The notes under the pieces are model-generated. The model ran no database searches and was not told the DNA's origin. It saw only the letters and a list, made by a program, of their open reading frames with translations. A stretch of DNA of 64,000 bases from Aphrocallistes beatrix (taxonomy: Eukaryota > Porifera > Hexactinellida > Sceptrulophora > Aphrocallistidae), in assembly GCA_963281255.1 (NCBI GenBank), contig OY725506.1, forward strand, positions 1,779,001 to 1,843,000. The letters are read 5' to 3'. Position numbers and translations under genes: made by a program. This document shows, in pieces, positions 12,101 through 27,100 of the stretch (its first letter is position 1; the number at the start of each line of letters is the position of its first letter).

Positions 12101-15100
12101 AGTGACATTATATTACAGAATGAGTTAAATAATTCTACTATTTCCTACAGACTATCAAATAGCACCGTGCCACGCCTTGATACTGATAATATTGTTCTCA
12201 CTCTCAGTGTATTTGATAGAAACCAATTGGTTATTCGAGACCTGTGTCTTGTCATGGAGAAGTGTTTCCTATCTTTTACTCAGGATTTGGTTAGAGACAT
12301 GAATGCTAATAGAGTTACCTCTCGTACTATTGCAGAGGTTTCTACTATTTTTGTAAAAGATACCATTTCTCCAACTATTTCTCAATTTATTTCAATCGAT
12401 CTCAATACGGGCGTAATACAGCTGAGATTTTCTGAAACTGTCAATGCATCTTCTGTCAATATTTCCGCAATTACCTTCACTGCAGGCGTTTCAGCTACAT
12501 CCGGAGTAACGCTTACCGGGGGAGATGTTCTCTCTTCTGACAGCAACGTTTTGGATATCCAATTGAGTATATTGGATTTAGGTGAAATCAAGCGTACTCC
12601 TATACTGTGCTCAGACAGACAGTTATGTGCTCTCAAATTTTTGAATCCGTTTGTTAAGGATATCAGTCAAAATTTATTCACTAACCCACTAAACCCATTA
12701 ACTACTCTTCCTTTAGTTCTCTATCCTGACAATACGCCCCCGTTGTTACTTGCATTTTATCTCGATATGAACACAGGATTAATCATTATGGAATTCAATG
12801 AACCTATTTTTGGGCTTTCTTTAAAGTCTAATTTGGTCGCTTTTCAGGACAACACTTCAAGTCGAGTCTCCTATGATTTAACCGGATTGATAGCAGGAAC
12901 TCCCAGTGCCAATCAATTTAACATCAGTTTCACAATATCTCCCAATGACTTAATTGAATTGAAAGCGATTCCGAGGCTAGTAACCTCAGTCAATGACACA
13001 TATATCACATTTGAGAGCGACTTAATTTCTGATGTCACATTTAATTCTATTGACGCACTCAATGATGGTGAAGCACTACAAGCTACGAAATTCATGGCCG
13101 ACATTTCCCCTCCTGAATTGTTCAGTTTTCCTGCATTTGATCTAAACGTTGGAATTATGGTCATTTCTTTTAATGAACCTGTCGATCCTCTGAGTATAAA
13201 TTCTTCGCTATTTGTGTTGGAAAACTTTGCTGCGGATATTAACTACACATTCACTTCGCTCTCCGCATATTTTGGCACCAGCAATTCCTCCCTTAACTTT
13301 CAGCTCTCTAATGAAGATATCAGGCAAGTAAAATTGACCAGTGGCCTAGGAGACAGCAGAATCAATACATTCATTAAAGTTCTGTCCGGTTCTATATCTG
13401 ATGTATCAGGAAACAGATTGGTGGTAACCAGTGCCCGAGCTGGAGTATTAACCTATGACCCTGACGTCTCTAATCCTCAACTTATTTACTTCGACCTCGA
13501 TATGAATCAAGGTATTCTCTTATTCGAGTTTTCAGACGTTGTGAATAGTCAAACTGCGTCTCCTGGTCAGATAACATTACAAGATGCTTTGTTAAGTTCT
13601 AATTCATTCACTCTTACAGGTGGAATTGCGTCTGCTAGTCCAGATTACAATCTTTCTCTTGTACTATCCTTCTATGATCTGAATCAAATTAAGAGGCTAC
13701 CAAACTTGGCAACTAATCGTAATGATACTTTTATATCTGTTACTTCCCTCTTTCTTCAAGATTTAGATACTAGAAACATCCTCCCTGCGAATATTCAGGT
13801 TAGGCAGTTTATAATTGATTCCACTCCACCTAAAATTGAAAATTATACTCTCAACTTGGAATTCGGATATATCATAATTCAATTTTCAGAGGAGGTGAAT
13901 ATTACATCTCTCGTTATTAATCAATTGACTTTACAAAATAGTGCGAATATTTCTCAGTCTAGTGGGTCAGTAACTCTGTCTTCGGGACTAGTCACCCCAC
14001 CTGATTCCAGTCATATATTCAACCTGTCCCTAGTTCAATCAGACCTAAATTCTCTCAAGAGCATGATTCAGCTTGGAACTCTTGTGAACAATACTTATTT
14101 ATCGATAACAAACAGATTCATTAAAGACATGTTCGGTATTAATATTTTAGAAATATCTCCATACGATGCACTGATGGTGTCCGTTATTGATATTGACAAC
14201 ATTTCTCCTCGACTTGTTTCATTTGATTTTGACTTGGATTTAGGTACTCTAAAATTATATTTTGATGAGACTATTGTCCCATCCAGCCTTATAGTTCAAA
14301 ACATTTTGCTTTCGAATACTGTTTCTGGATCGATTCAATACATGCTGACTTCAGACACATCTCTCGTCAACAACACGTTTACCACTGTCACTCTTTCAAT
14401 TGGAAATAATGAGTTGAATGCAATTAAAATATTATCAGACCTTGCGAAATCTAACTCAACTACATTCTTACAAGTCAGAATGTCAGTAGTTGAAGATGCT
14501 AACCAGAATCCAGCCAGGCAATCTTCATTCATTCCCGTTTCAAATTATATCCCTGATACTACTCCTCCGAAGTTGCTCAGTTTTTCTTTGGATCTAAATT
14601 TAGATGAAATTTATTTAACTTTTTCAGAAGCTGTCAGATCAGATATCATCAATTCTTCTGCATTCTCTTTGGCTTTTGTTGATCCATCCCATTTTAATGC
14701 AACATCATTTTTGTTACCAGATAAATTTAAATCTGGAGTTGGAGCTGTTATTACTCTGAGAGATTTAAAAGACATCTTTGCTGGCTTTACTGATCTATTG
14801 GAGATTTTCCGTTCACTTTCTTTTCTCTCTCCTCAAACTTCGGTTTCAAATATTTTTAATTCATTCTTAAATAGAATTTCTCTTATCATGGAATCTAACA
14901 CTACATCTGATCACTCATTAAATCCCATAGTTAGCATTCCAATTAATGCTCCTCTCGTTGTTGCAAACGTTTATTCAGATGTTACACGTCCTTCACTTAC
15001 TTCTTTTGACCTCGATATGGATAGTGGCGTCATTTCTTTTTACTTCAATGACATTATTAATCATTACTCTTTGGAGATTAGGTCTGTACAGTTGGATTCT

Positions 15101-18100
15101 AACATGTCTTCTCTTGTGCTCAACACTGGCATTGTGATATCAAATACTACAACAAGTCTTGCCGTTCTTCTAAACAGAACAGATCTCAATCAATTGAAGA
15201 ATGATCGTTCTCTTGCTACTAGTGGAAATGATACAATGATTTCTTTCTCTGATACTTTTATTCAAGATCTCTTTGGAAACGCTATCAATAGTGAATCTCG
15301 CTCAAATTTAATTAATATTTATACTCCAGACAGTACAGGCCCCGTACTCATATCTTATACCTTCCAGATGAATGTATCTTCAGATGGAAATATCATTCTT
15401 CCATTATATCTAGTCCTTTCATTTGATGAAGTGGTAGAAATTTCTACCTTCAATGTTTCTAAATTAAATCTCTTTGATCGGAATGACTCGATCGCACAAA
15501 CCATTACTCTTAACTCGAGTTCCAGCAGTTTGGTTGCTCCTAATCTAGTTCTTGTTATTGTATCCAATGATGACCTTAATTCTATAATTGCTTCATCGCC
15601 AATAGGAATATCTTTAAATTATACCTATTTATCACCTAACTTCAATCTTGTTCATGATACAGCTGGCAATCCCCTGACAAGTACTCCAACGTATCCTTTC
15701 CAACCCTCACTCTATACTGCAGATTTATTGCGACCTCAGTTAATCTCTTTTGATTTGGACATGAATAGTGCTATGCTCAAAATAACGTTTTCAGAGAAAA
15801 TTAATCCTTCTTCCTTAAACACAACTTATATTATTATATCAGGCGGCCAGCATCCCTCCTCTCCTTCAGTGACACTTCAAAATTCATTATTTACCTCAAC
15901 TGATGATGTTGTTTCTATTACTTTGTCATCAGATGATTTCTCACAGCTCCAGCTCATCACTGACATCGCTCTAACTATAGAATCCACCTATCTATCTATC
16001 AACTCCACACTTGCTCGTGATTTCGCAGATAACCTAGTGGTTGCTATTCCCATTGACAATGCTATTCAGGTATCCGAACTGACACAGGATCACACCAGAC
16101 CTCGCCTCGATTCTTATTCTGTATTCCTGTCTGATAGTTTTATTGTTTTCTCATTTTCAGAACCAATTAATCTCACATCGTTTGATCCGAGATATCTTAA
16201 CTTCCAAAATGCTAGATCAAATCCAACAGCCTCTTTCTCTCCCACTGGTGGCGTTTATTCCACTCCTAATGGACTGGCAGTATTATTCAATTTAACATCT
16301 GAAGACCTGAATACTATTAAATCATATTCAAACCTTCTTGTTAATAGACAAACGACATTTTTATCTATTTCTTCTGATCTAATACTAGACAATAGTGGTA
16401 ATCCTATTTTTCCACTGCCTTCCTCAAACTCACTTCAAGTTTCTACTATATTGGCTGATGTTATACCACCCTTTTTGAGTAACTTCACACTTGACTTAGA
16501 CACGAATAATCTTCTTCTTCTAACATTTAGTGAATTCATTAATATTACATCTTTTGATGCGACTCAAATATCACTGCAGGATGCCGTTACTAGCAGCTTT
16601 AGCATTCCTCTCACTGGAGCTACAAAACTAGATCTGAATGCATTTTTACTCACAGTTACAGTGAAGTTAGAGGACATTAATAGCCTACGTTCACAACCCA
16701 TCTGTAATGATGAATCTAACTGCTTCATGACGTTAACGAATACTACCGTGTTAGATGCTTCTGGGCTTAATATTATTGAAAGAAGAAACGGAAATGCGCT
16801 GAAAGCTAGTCAGGTTATTCAAGACATTTCTTCACCTTCTCTTAACTTTTTCCAAATTCTTGATCTCCAGAAAGGTGTGATTGAATTGGTTTTTTCTGAA
16901 CCTGTCGATCTCACTTCTATCAATTTAACTGTTTTAGTGATCCAATCGTTTTTTGAGAACCCTCTCTATACATATAAACTCACTGGTGGTAATGCCAGCT
17001 TATCTTCTGATGAGCTCAATATTACAATAACCCTCAATACCGTTGATCTAATTGCTATTAAAAATGAAGAGAGACTCTGCAGAACTCGTGCAACTTGTTA
17101 TATTTCTGCCCCATCCCATTTTATTACCGACGTTTTCGGCAATGCGATTACATCTATTCTACCTGGTCCGCCCGGATTAGTTGTTCAACTAATAATTCAA
17201 GATACTCTTGCTCCTAACTTGTTATCTTTTGATCTTGACTTATCACTTGAAACAATTTCGTTATACTTCAATGAACCAGTAGATATTTCATCTCTCGATC
17301 CTACTTCGCTAACGCTTCAATCCCAATCTAATATCAGTTCAAGTGTATATCTCCAGCTCAGCGGAGGCATATCAAACTCCTCTGATTCCCCTTATGTTGT
17401 CATCAAACTTCTTCCTCAAGATCTAGCTAGTCTTGCTCGCAGCATTGTAGCTGATACTGTTAATTCCACCTACCTTTCGCACACATCAGGCTTAATAAAA
17501 GATAAAGCGATTGTGCAGAATAATGTAGCACCTATATCCTCTAAGAATGCTTTGCAGATATCTAACCTTACACTGGACAATGTTCCACCCTACATTCTTA
17601 GTTTTCTATTAGATCTTGCCCAAGATATCTTGACATTAACATTTAATGAACCCGTGATGTTCTCAAGCCTTAATTCTTCACTGATAACCTTCAATTCAAA
17701 TGGTTCTCTGCCATCCATATTTCACAAAGTTATATCTGGGGAGGTTCTAACGCAGAACGGATCTCAGATGGTTCAAATTTTGCTTAGCAATGCTGATATG
17801 CAGGTTCTGAAATTAAACCCCCTAATTGCGACTGAAATTTCTGATACATACATTACAGTGAGACCTAATCTAGTGCAGGATTTGTATTTCAATTTCAATC
17901 TTGAGCAAAATTCAATCTCTGCTTTTGCTGTTATTCGTGATACTATCAGGACTTCAATATCTTCATTTATTCTCAATCTCAATTCTTCCGAGCTAATCCT
18001 TACATTTTCTGATGTCGTGCGAACAACTTCACCTCTCTATGCCCCAGCTATTCGCATTCAGTCTAGTAAATACGCAATTGTAGGTGCCACCGCAACTCTT

Positions 18101-21100
18101 AGTTTAGACAGTTTTACGACAAGCAACAATTCGCATTATATCGTTATTAATCTCGATCCCATCGATGCTAATCTGATAAATGGTATGGCCAATCTAGGCA
18201 ATTCTGTGAATGATACATTTATCATTGTCAGAGCTGATTTAATTGATGACTACAATGGGATTGATATAATCGCAATTACTGATGGCAATGCTCTTCAAGC
18301 ATCTTTAGTAATCCCAGATCTAATTATCCCTTCCCTTGACAGTTTCAGTCTGGATATGAATCTCGGTCTGTTAAACTTAACATTCACCGATACCATTGAT
18401 GCCAACTCACTCATATTTTCAGGCATTACTATCTATGATCCGGTTACCCTAATCAATGTAGTTCTAACAACCTCCTCCATTAACACCTTCAACAAAACAT
18501 TTAGTTTGACTGTCTTCCTCAATATTAATGATTTAAATTCACTAAAGGAGAAACCTTTCCTTGCAACTACTTTGTCAAATACTTATTTAGCAATGCTGCC
18601 CGGGACAATCAAAGATTTTGCTGGAAACAATGTAACAGGGACCTCTATTTCAGACAACTTGATGGCCAATGATTTTATCTCAGACTCTACTTCTCCCCAA
18701 GTCATTCCTACTACTACTATTAATTTAGTATCAAATGTATTGGACATTCGCTTTACAGAAACAATAAATTTTCTTTCAGTATACCCTCCTTCTATTGTCA
18801 TCCTTGGAGAATCGGGAATACACAACAATTCAAGACAACTTGTAGACTCAATCGTTACCTCGACGATAAATAGTTCTTTTATAGAAATTGCTCTAAGTTT
18901 TAACGATCTCAATAGCATCAAACTAGCTCTCTATAATTCTAATCCCATTGTACCAACTCCTTACATCTCTCTATCTCCTACAGCTGCTAGTGATATGAAC
19001 AATAATTCTGTTCAGCAGATATTAATAGATTCTCCTCTACAAATTCGACTGTTACCTGATTCTATTTCTCCTACTTTAACAAACTATACTTTAGATCTCC
19101 AGACTCAAGCTATTATTTTGACATTCAACGAGCCCTGTTTAGTATCTTCTCTGAATGTAAATTATATTTCTATCATTCCATATGTGAACGCATTTACTCC
19201 TCTCGTCAACGTCAACTCTCCTTCATCCACTTCTAGCCCGGATGGTAATATCATTCGAATTGATCTCAGTTCGGACAATTTTGATTCTTTAAGCTTTCAT
19301 CAAAATTTAGCTACTAGTATCGATAATTCGTATATCTCTATTATAGATGGTGCGATAACTGATCTTTTTGGAAATGAAATAGCTGCGACTATGGTGCAGG
19401 CAAGCTTCTATGTTCCAGATAATACTGATCCACTTCTTATTGGTTTTGATCTTGATCTGAGTATTGAAATCCTGACAATCTATTTTAATGAAATAGTTGA
19501 AGGCAGCACATTTAATATTAGTGGTGTAATTCTACAATCTGATAAGACGGATTCTACTATATCCTATTCACTAACTAATAGTAATGTTTCTTTGAATCTA
19601 TCTAATACTCTTCGTGTTCATTTGAGTAGAGAAGATGCAGACTCGATTAAATTTAATACAGAACTTGCGATCAATGAATCAACTTCTTTTCTTCGTTTAC
19701 TTCCAAACACTGTATTAGATGCTAATAGTAATCCAATCCATATTAACCAATCAGCCTCTCCTGTAATATCTTTTATTCCTGATACACAAGCACCTTACCT
19801 GTTAGCTTTTTCAATTGATGTCAACACAATGACATTTAACCTTACCTTTAATGAAGCGGTTAACATTGATTCGATACACTTTCCTTCGTTGTCTCTTTCG
19901 CATTCCCGCACAACTCTCGACACAAGCAAGTCATTTGTGTTCAGTGGCAATTACACTACATTAGATATACAATCGAATCCAATTTGCCCTTCTTGTGAGA
20001 GCTATGTAGTCATTACTTTTACCCTAGTCCCTTACGAAGCCAATCTCATTCGCAGTATCCCTGAGTTAGCTCAATCGATTGAATCAACATACATTATTTT
20101 CAATCCTACTTTCATTAGTGACACAAATGGCAATCTTATAACAAGAATTAGTCACCCAAATGCTTTGCAAGCTTCCAGCTATATCGAAGATTTCACCCCA
20201 CCATTAATTTTATCGTGGACCCTCGACCTAGATGATGGAGAAATCACGATTTCATTTGATGAGTCAGTTAATATTTCTTCCCTTGATCCATCTCGACTCT
20301 CCTTCCTTAGTCTCAACAGTACTACCTCTCTTAGTTATTCTCTAAGTCAAAGCAACAATATAGTTTCTGGTAACCAGGATTTGATAAGAATTAGGTTAAG
20401 TATTTCCGACCTAAATGCTCTCAAGTCGCTAGATGGGTTAGCAGTTTCAGCCGAATCTACTTTCCTCCTCATTTCTCCTGGTGCTATCATGGATCTTTTT
20501 GGAAATCCTATCTCCCCCTTAAGTGATGCAAATGCAATACCTGTGACAGTATTTATTGAAGACAGCACCAGACCTGAAGTGATTGGTTTTGGGATTGATC
20601 TCAATACAGGGATAATTCGTTTAATCTTGAGCGAAACAATCAACGTATCAACAGTAATCTCAACCACTTTAACTCTACACAATTCCAGCTTTGTAATGAA
20701 TTCAAGATTCTCTCTTGCTCTCAAATCTGCAGTTATCATTGATATGGTCAATGCTCCCTCTATCTCAATTCAGCTCAACTCGACTGATTTGAATATTATT
20801 TATTTAAACAGAATTTGTACCTCTTTATCAGATTGCTATTTAAGCTTCCCCGCTTCCTTATTAGCTGACACCAATAACAACTCAGTGATCTCAAGAAGCG
20901 TTAACAATACGCTTCCAGTTTCCTTTTTTGGAGATGATATCAGTCCACCTAATGTAATAGCTTTTGTATTATTTGACCTTGATAATGGACGTATTGTACT
21001 TTCGTTTAATGAGTCGGTGATGACGAATTCTTTTAATCCTACAGGTTTAGTTCTTGATTCACAGAGTGGTTTTCTTTACCCAATCAATGAAGGATTAATT

Positions 21101-24100
21101 GATGATCCTAACGGACGGATGATTACCATCCAGCTAACTGAGAATGATCTCAATAGTATTAAATCCCAAAATCAGCTATGTACCTCGAGGCCTCTTTGCA
21201 GACTATATCTACCTCCTTCATTCATAATGGACATGGCAGGCAATCCTGTCCTCTCTGCTTTGCTTCTTCCAATTGATTTTATTACCGACAATTCCCAGCC
21301 TATGCTCTTAAGTTTTGCGTTGAATTTAGATAATGGTACTTTATTTCTTACATTCAATGAGCCTGTCACTCCTCTCAATACGGAACCATCTAGACTGACA
21401 CTCCAGAGCTCTTCTTTTATTGAGAATTCAACTGTATCCTTTCAGTTAACAGGAGCAAATGTACTGTCTGGCATAGATCCAAGTCTGGTATTCATTCTTC
21501 AGCTCCTACCCTCTGATATCAGTGCGATTAAATCCGAGTTCAACTTGGCTACTTCTATTAACAATACTTTTCTCACAATTCAGACCGCCTTTATATATGA
21601 TGCAAATATTGTTCCAAATCCTAACAGTAACCTATCTATTGGATTACAGGTGACGGCTTTTACTCCTGATATGACATCTCCTGTTCTTATAGAATTCACA
21701 AGGTTTGATTTGGACAGTGGAGAGATAGTTTTGAGTTTTAACGAACCAGTAGCTTTAAATTCGCTTGATTTCAGTTCTTTTACATTGCATTCCAATTCTT
21801 TTGGTGATTCTCCTTATACTCTTGGAGATGGAAGTCTGGAATACAATTCACAGGATCATCACACTATTCTAATGACACTCTCCCTCACAGACATTGAGAG
21901 AATTAAACTTATCTCTAATTTGGCTACCTCACTATCCTCTACTTATTTATCAGTAAAAAGTAGTGGTATTACTGATACTCAACTCAACCAATTAATTCCT
22001 ATTTCCAACACAACCCCAATCCGTACGATGAATTATATAGCAGACACAACTGAATCTACACTCACTTCCTTTTCCTTGGATCTGGACTCTGGTCTTATGA
22101 ATTTGACCTTTAATGATGTTGTGGATATACTATCACCTTTTAACCCCACTGAAATAACTATACTTAGTAACAATACTGTATCCTCATCATCTGAAATATA
22201 TCAGCTGACTGGAGGCATGCCTCTTACTGGAAATGGAATACTTGTTTCTGTTCAATTGTCCCCTATTGACCTTAATGCTCTTAAAATTAGGAGAAGTCTT
22301 GCAATTTCTCCATCTACTACTTTCATCACGATTACATCTGAGCTAGTTAAGGATGTTTCAAATATTCCGGTCCGTGCTATTGTTTCAACAGATGCTCTGC
22401 AAGTTTCTCAGTTTATCCCGGATATAACACCTCCTATTCTATTGCAATTTACATTAAATCTGACTTCAGAGAAGCTCACGTTCCTTTTTGATGAAGTAGT
22501 TAATATTTCTAGTTTTATCATCACGAATATAATTCTCCAGGATAAGGTTGCAAATCCAGTTGAAATATTACCTATTACAGGTGGGACACTGATTCCTCCT
22601 GATTCAGACCAGGTTGAATTGCAACTAACTACAGCCGATATTAATAATCTCAAAGTAATGCAGTTTCTCGGTACAAGTACCTCAAATACGTTCATTTCTA
22701 TACGTGCTAATTCTATTTTTGATTTGAATTACAATGCATTGCTTGAAATCCCTCTCAATGATTCTTTTATGTCAACTTTACACGTAGAAGATTTAACGAT
22801 TCCTTTTATTGTTGCTTTTTCACTTGATCAAAATACTGGCTATCTAAACTTGACTTTCTCAGAGGTCGTAATGACTAATACTCTTAATACCTCTTTGCTT
22901 TCTATTCAAAATGAAGCTATTCGAGCACTGGAAACTATATTTTATGATCTTCATACCACATCTAATCTGCGTTCTAACGATAATATCATTGTGACTGCTG
23001 TGTTAACTAATTCTGATATTCAATCGATCAAAGATAGCCTTTTCCTTGCTATCTCTGTAGAAACAACTTTCCTTGTAGCTCGTGAGGGAGCCATTATCGA
23101 CTTGAATAGCAGAAAATCCAGACCTATAGTATCAACTGATGCTTTACGTGCGACTTCGGTAAGCTTGGATAATGTTGGTCCCAGTTTAGTTAGTTTTACA
23201 TTAGATCTTTCAGCTGACATAGTTATTCTCACATTCTCAGAGACAGTCAATGTGAGTACATTAGTTGTTGATCAAATCCATCTATTTACATCCTCCCAGG
23301 ATACGCATGTTCTATCTTCTAATTCAGCTACCAATGATAGTTATTCTGGCGTAATTACAGTACACCTAAGTCTTCAGGATGTTAATGCTATTAAGCACTT
23401 GCCAAATATTAATAATTTTGTCTTCATATCTCTTTCAGAATCTTCTGTGTTCGATCTATTCAAAAATCCATCATTGCCTATCAATATTAGCGATAACCTT
23501 AGTGGAAATATTATTCCAGATACCTCTCAACCGCGAGTTATTGATTTTGATTTAGATATGAACATTGGTTTACTGACTTTAGAGCTGAATGAACCCGTTT
23601 TGGCCAATTCTGTAAATGTCAATTTTATCACCATAACTAATAATGTTTCTGGTGATTCCAGTGTACGCTTATCCTCAAGCATTGTTTTCCTAATGGATAG
23701 TCATATTATTTACATCAATATAAGCAACAATGACTTGAATGACATAAAGTTCAGAGAGTCTTTAGCTACCAATGAGGCCAATACCTTCCTTAGTCTATCA
23801 AGTCTCGCGATAACCGATCTTTTTTCGCAACTAGTCACTAATATTCCAGTTGATATGGCAATTGGTGTCCGTAGATTCACCATGGACACTACAAGGCCAA
23901 CACTTAATTATTTTTCATTTTCTTCTCCTGCTGGGGCACTAATCGGATTAACTATTCGCTTACAATTCTCTGAAGTCATTAATATCGCCACACTTAGGCT
24001 CGATGAAGTGACATTACAGCAATCTAAACGATCATTTGATTCGAATATATCTATTATCTTGAGCACTAATGGCTCACTCCCAGCATCTAATTCAGACTTG

Positions 24101-27100
24101 ATTGAATTTAATATTTCTTTGTCTGATTATGAACTGATTCAGGATTTGCATCCTTTCGCATCCCTACCGAATCTGACTTTTATTTCTTTATCACCCGAAT
24201 TTGTTCTAGACCTGAATAACAATCCTATCATTGCTATATCTGAAAATGATGCTTTACAAATTCTTGATCACACTGCTGATCTCACTAAACCATCTCTCCT
24301 CGAGTTCAGTCTTGACTTGGATATGGGAATTATTACCATGATTTTGTCTGAAAGAATTGTACTTGCTAGTGTAAATCTCTCAGTTTTAACGCTACAATCA
24401 AACGCCTTTTCTCTTGCAGCTCATTATACGCTTATTGGAGGAATTACTTATTTAGAAAACAATGTTCTCACAATTAGCATAATTCATGATGACCTCAACA
24501 ACATTAAAAATATCCTAGATCTCGCTACTCAGGTAAATAATACATTCTTATCCTTTCCTGGAAATTTTCTTCATGATCTAAAGAATAATTTAATTAATGA
24601 TGTGTCTGTGACTTCAGCTCTACAAGCACGCAGTGTCATTCCGGACACAACGCGTCCTACTCTTGAAAGATTTGATATTCATATTAACCGGAGTGAGTTA
24701 TCGCTCTATTTTTCAGAGACTGTTTCTGCACTTTCGCTAGATTTTACTCAAGCTTTATTCCAAAATTCCATATCGAATCCTACACAATCCTACACACTGA
24801 ACACAGGTACTATCCTATCATCAGATGGGCCCATTATAAAAGTTTTGTTGTCACTAGATGACCTCAATGGACTAAAAAATATGGATGATCTGGCAACTAA
24901 GATTGAAAATACTTTCATCAGCATTACTGACGATTTTATATCTGACGTCAGTGATAATTTGGTGATATCTATCAAACCAAGAGCTGCATTAAGGGCCTCT
25001 TCCTTTAATAACGATACATTGGAACCAATGCTGATTGCGTTTCATTTCGATCTAAATTCTGGTTTGTTGTCTTTGTTTTTTGATGAAAGTGTGAATGTAG
25101 CCATCATTAATGTTTCTGACTTAACTCTACAAATCTTTAACGCAAATGCTTCTCGTTCATTAAGCCTATCGCTTTTTAGTGAAGTTTTATCTCAAGTTGG
25201 GCCAGATATCCAGGTATTAATTCAAAATTCAGATTTGAATATGCTAAAAGAAATGGGTATTTGTATTTCTGCCAGTTCCTGCTATCTCACATTTCCTTCT
25301 ACTTTCATCCAGGATATGGTAGGATTAGCAGTACGAGAAATTCCGCCTCAGCGAGCCGTTCAGGTTTCCAACTACACAAGAGATTTAACTGGACCTGCTT
25401 TGGTACAATTCCCATTTATTGACTTACAAGTTGGTATCATCTCCCTTGCTTTTTCTGAAATTGTTAATTCTTCTACTTTTAATCTTTCTACTATCACTCT
25501 GCAGAGTCTATTTGAAAATCCAACTGATATTTTGCAATTAACAGGAGGTGAAGTGTCTTACTCGAGTGACTTCATAAACATTACAATGAACGAATTGGAC
25601 CTTTCAAATTTAAAACGAGACCCATACTTGTGTGCCCGTAGGAGTACTTGTTATGTTGCACTTAATTCTCGAGCGGTTAGCGACTTACTTGGCAACCCGA
25701 ACTTATCCGAAGGTCGTGGAATATTGGTTGATATTCTTTTTAAAGATACAACAGGCGTTGCACTTAGCTCTTTTAATTTAGACATCGACTCAGGTCTCTT
25801 ATCATTATTTTTCAGTGAAGCGATTAATACCGACACCCTTAATCTATCTTCTCTTGTCTTACAAAGATATAATATAGTTTCAGATAACTCAGATCGTTAT
25901 ACTCTCACCGTGGGGGAAATACTGAGTTTCTATTCCTCCAGGGTTGATGTAGTTCTATCTCCTCAAGATGTGATTAACCTTAAATACAGAAACATTGCAT
26001 TTAATTCCAGTGCGGCCTATATCTCTGCTTCGATGACTGCAGCTCAAGATTTAGCATTAATTCCTCAACCTTTGATCCCTGTTTCTGGTTTACTTGTTTC
26101 AAACTTTACTCCAGATAGTACGCCTCCTATGCTGTTAGAATCCACACTGAATCTGATTGACAACACTCTTCTACTCACTTTTGATGAACCAGTTAACCAA
26201 ACCAGCTTTAATATTTCTCAAATTTCTCTACATTCACAGTCAATTGGTGGAATTTCGATTGCATTGAAAGGTCAGTCGACCCAATTTACTTTGATGGACA
26301 CGATTATCACTATATATTTTTCAAACCAAGACCTTATTAATATTAAATTGAATAATTTAATTGGAAATTCAAATTCGGATACCTTTATCTCTATTTCGAA
26401 TGGTACTCTTAGCGACTTCAAAGATATTCCAAATATTGAGAGCCCAATCATGTCTGTAACCGTAATTCCGGATACTTTCAACGTTTCTTTGATTGCTTTT
26501 AGCATCGATATATACAATGGACTTTTAAACTTGACCTTTGATGACATCGTGAGATCACCTACCTTTAATGCCTCAGCTCTCTCAATTCAAAATGCTCCTA
26601 TTGCTTCAGTATTCTACACTCTAAATGACTCATTTGCTTTTGGCCCTGATAGCCGCTACATTACTATTCAGTTATCAGAATTGGATTTGTTCAATATTTT
26701 GTTAATCGAAAATATTGCTACAAGTTCTCTTGACACCTACCTCCAGTTAGATAGAACTTCGTTTTTAGACCATGCTAACCATTCTGTAAATCCTATACCT
26801 AATGACAATGCAATCCAAGCCTCTTCATTTGCTGAAGGAGTAGCAGATACATTATTGACACAATTTGCTTTAAATATGGATACTGCTACTTTAATTTTAA
26901 CTTTTTCACGATTTGTTAATGCGTCATCTTTCAATGGCTCATATTTCTCTTTACAATCTATTAGAAATAGTTCAGCCATGTCTGGTGTAGAAATCATCTC
27001 ACTTGATGGTTCATTTGTAGTTTCTGACATCTCCGATTTGATTATAACCTTGCAGCTTCATGATGATCTACTCAATTCCATTAAGCTCCTCAGGAACCTC

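Larger units (their letters stand above)
8720..17200 (+). repeat. Super-repeat 2, 23 Ig-like domains, complete
   Basis: This unit is 8,481 bp (2,827 residues), the shortest copy. Domain starts, slots 1 to 23: 8720, 9098, 9449, 9812, 10169, 10538, 10904, 11273, 11630, 11996, 12359, 12728, 13100, 13463, 13817, 14195, 14555, 14978, 15329, 15722, 16088, 16457, 16823. C-x5-C loops are again in slots 10, 11, 22 and 23. Slot 17 (14555-14977) is the longest domain in the window, 141 residues. Its extra residues appear to lie in the second half, between the DLK segment and the Asn-Pro tail. Confidence 0.93.
17201..25744 (+). repeat. Super-repeat 3, 23 Ig-like domains, complete
   Basis: This unit is 8,544 bp (2,848 residues). 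Domain starts, slots 1 to 23: 17201, 17576, 17939, 18317, 18683, 19058, 19418, 19781, 20189, 20561, 20936, 21287, 21668, 22043, 22421, 22790, 23168, 23519, 23885, 24278, 24644, 25013, 25382. C-x5-C loops are in slots 10, 11, 22 and 23. Slot 3 ends in IAITDGNALQA. Slot 8 (19781-20188) is long, 136 residues, and carries a CPSC motif (Cys codons 19985 and 19994) not seen in slot 8 of other copies. Confidence 0.93.

Noticed and set aside
14770-14900. Possible membrane helix in the Phe/Leu-rich insertion of slot 17, copy 2
   Set aside because: The stretch is broken by charged and polar residues (Arg, Glu, Asp, Ser, Asn), and it is private to one domain in the middle of an extracellular-type array.
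19985-19996. CPSC as a thioredoxin-like or zinc site
   Set aside because: Only one C-x2-C is present, with no second ligand pair and no thioredoxin fold around it.
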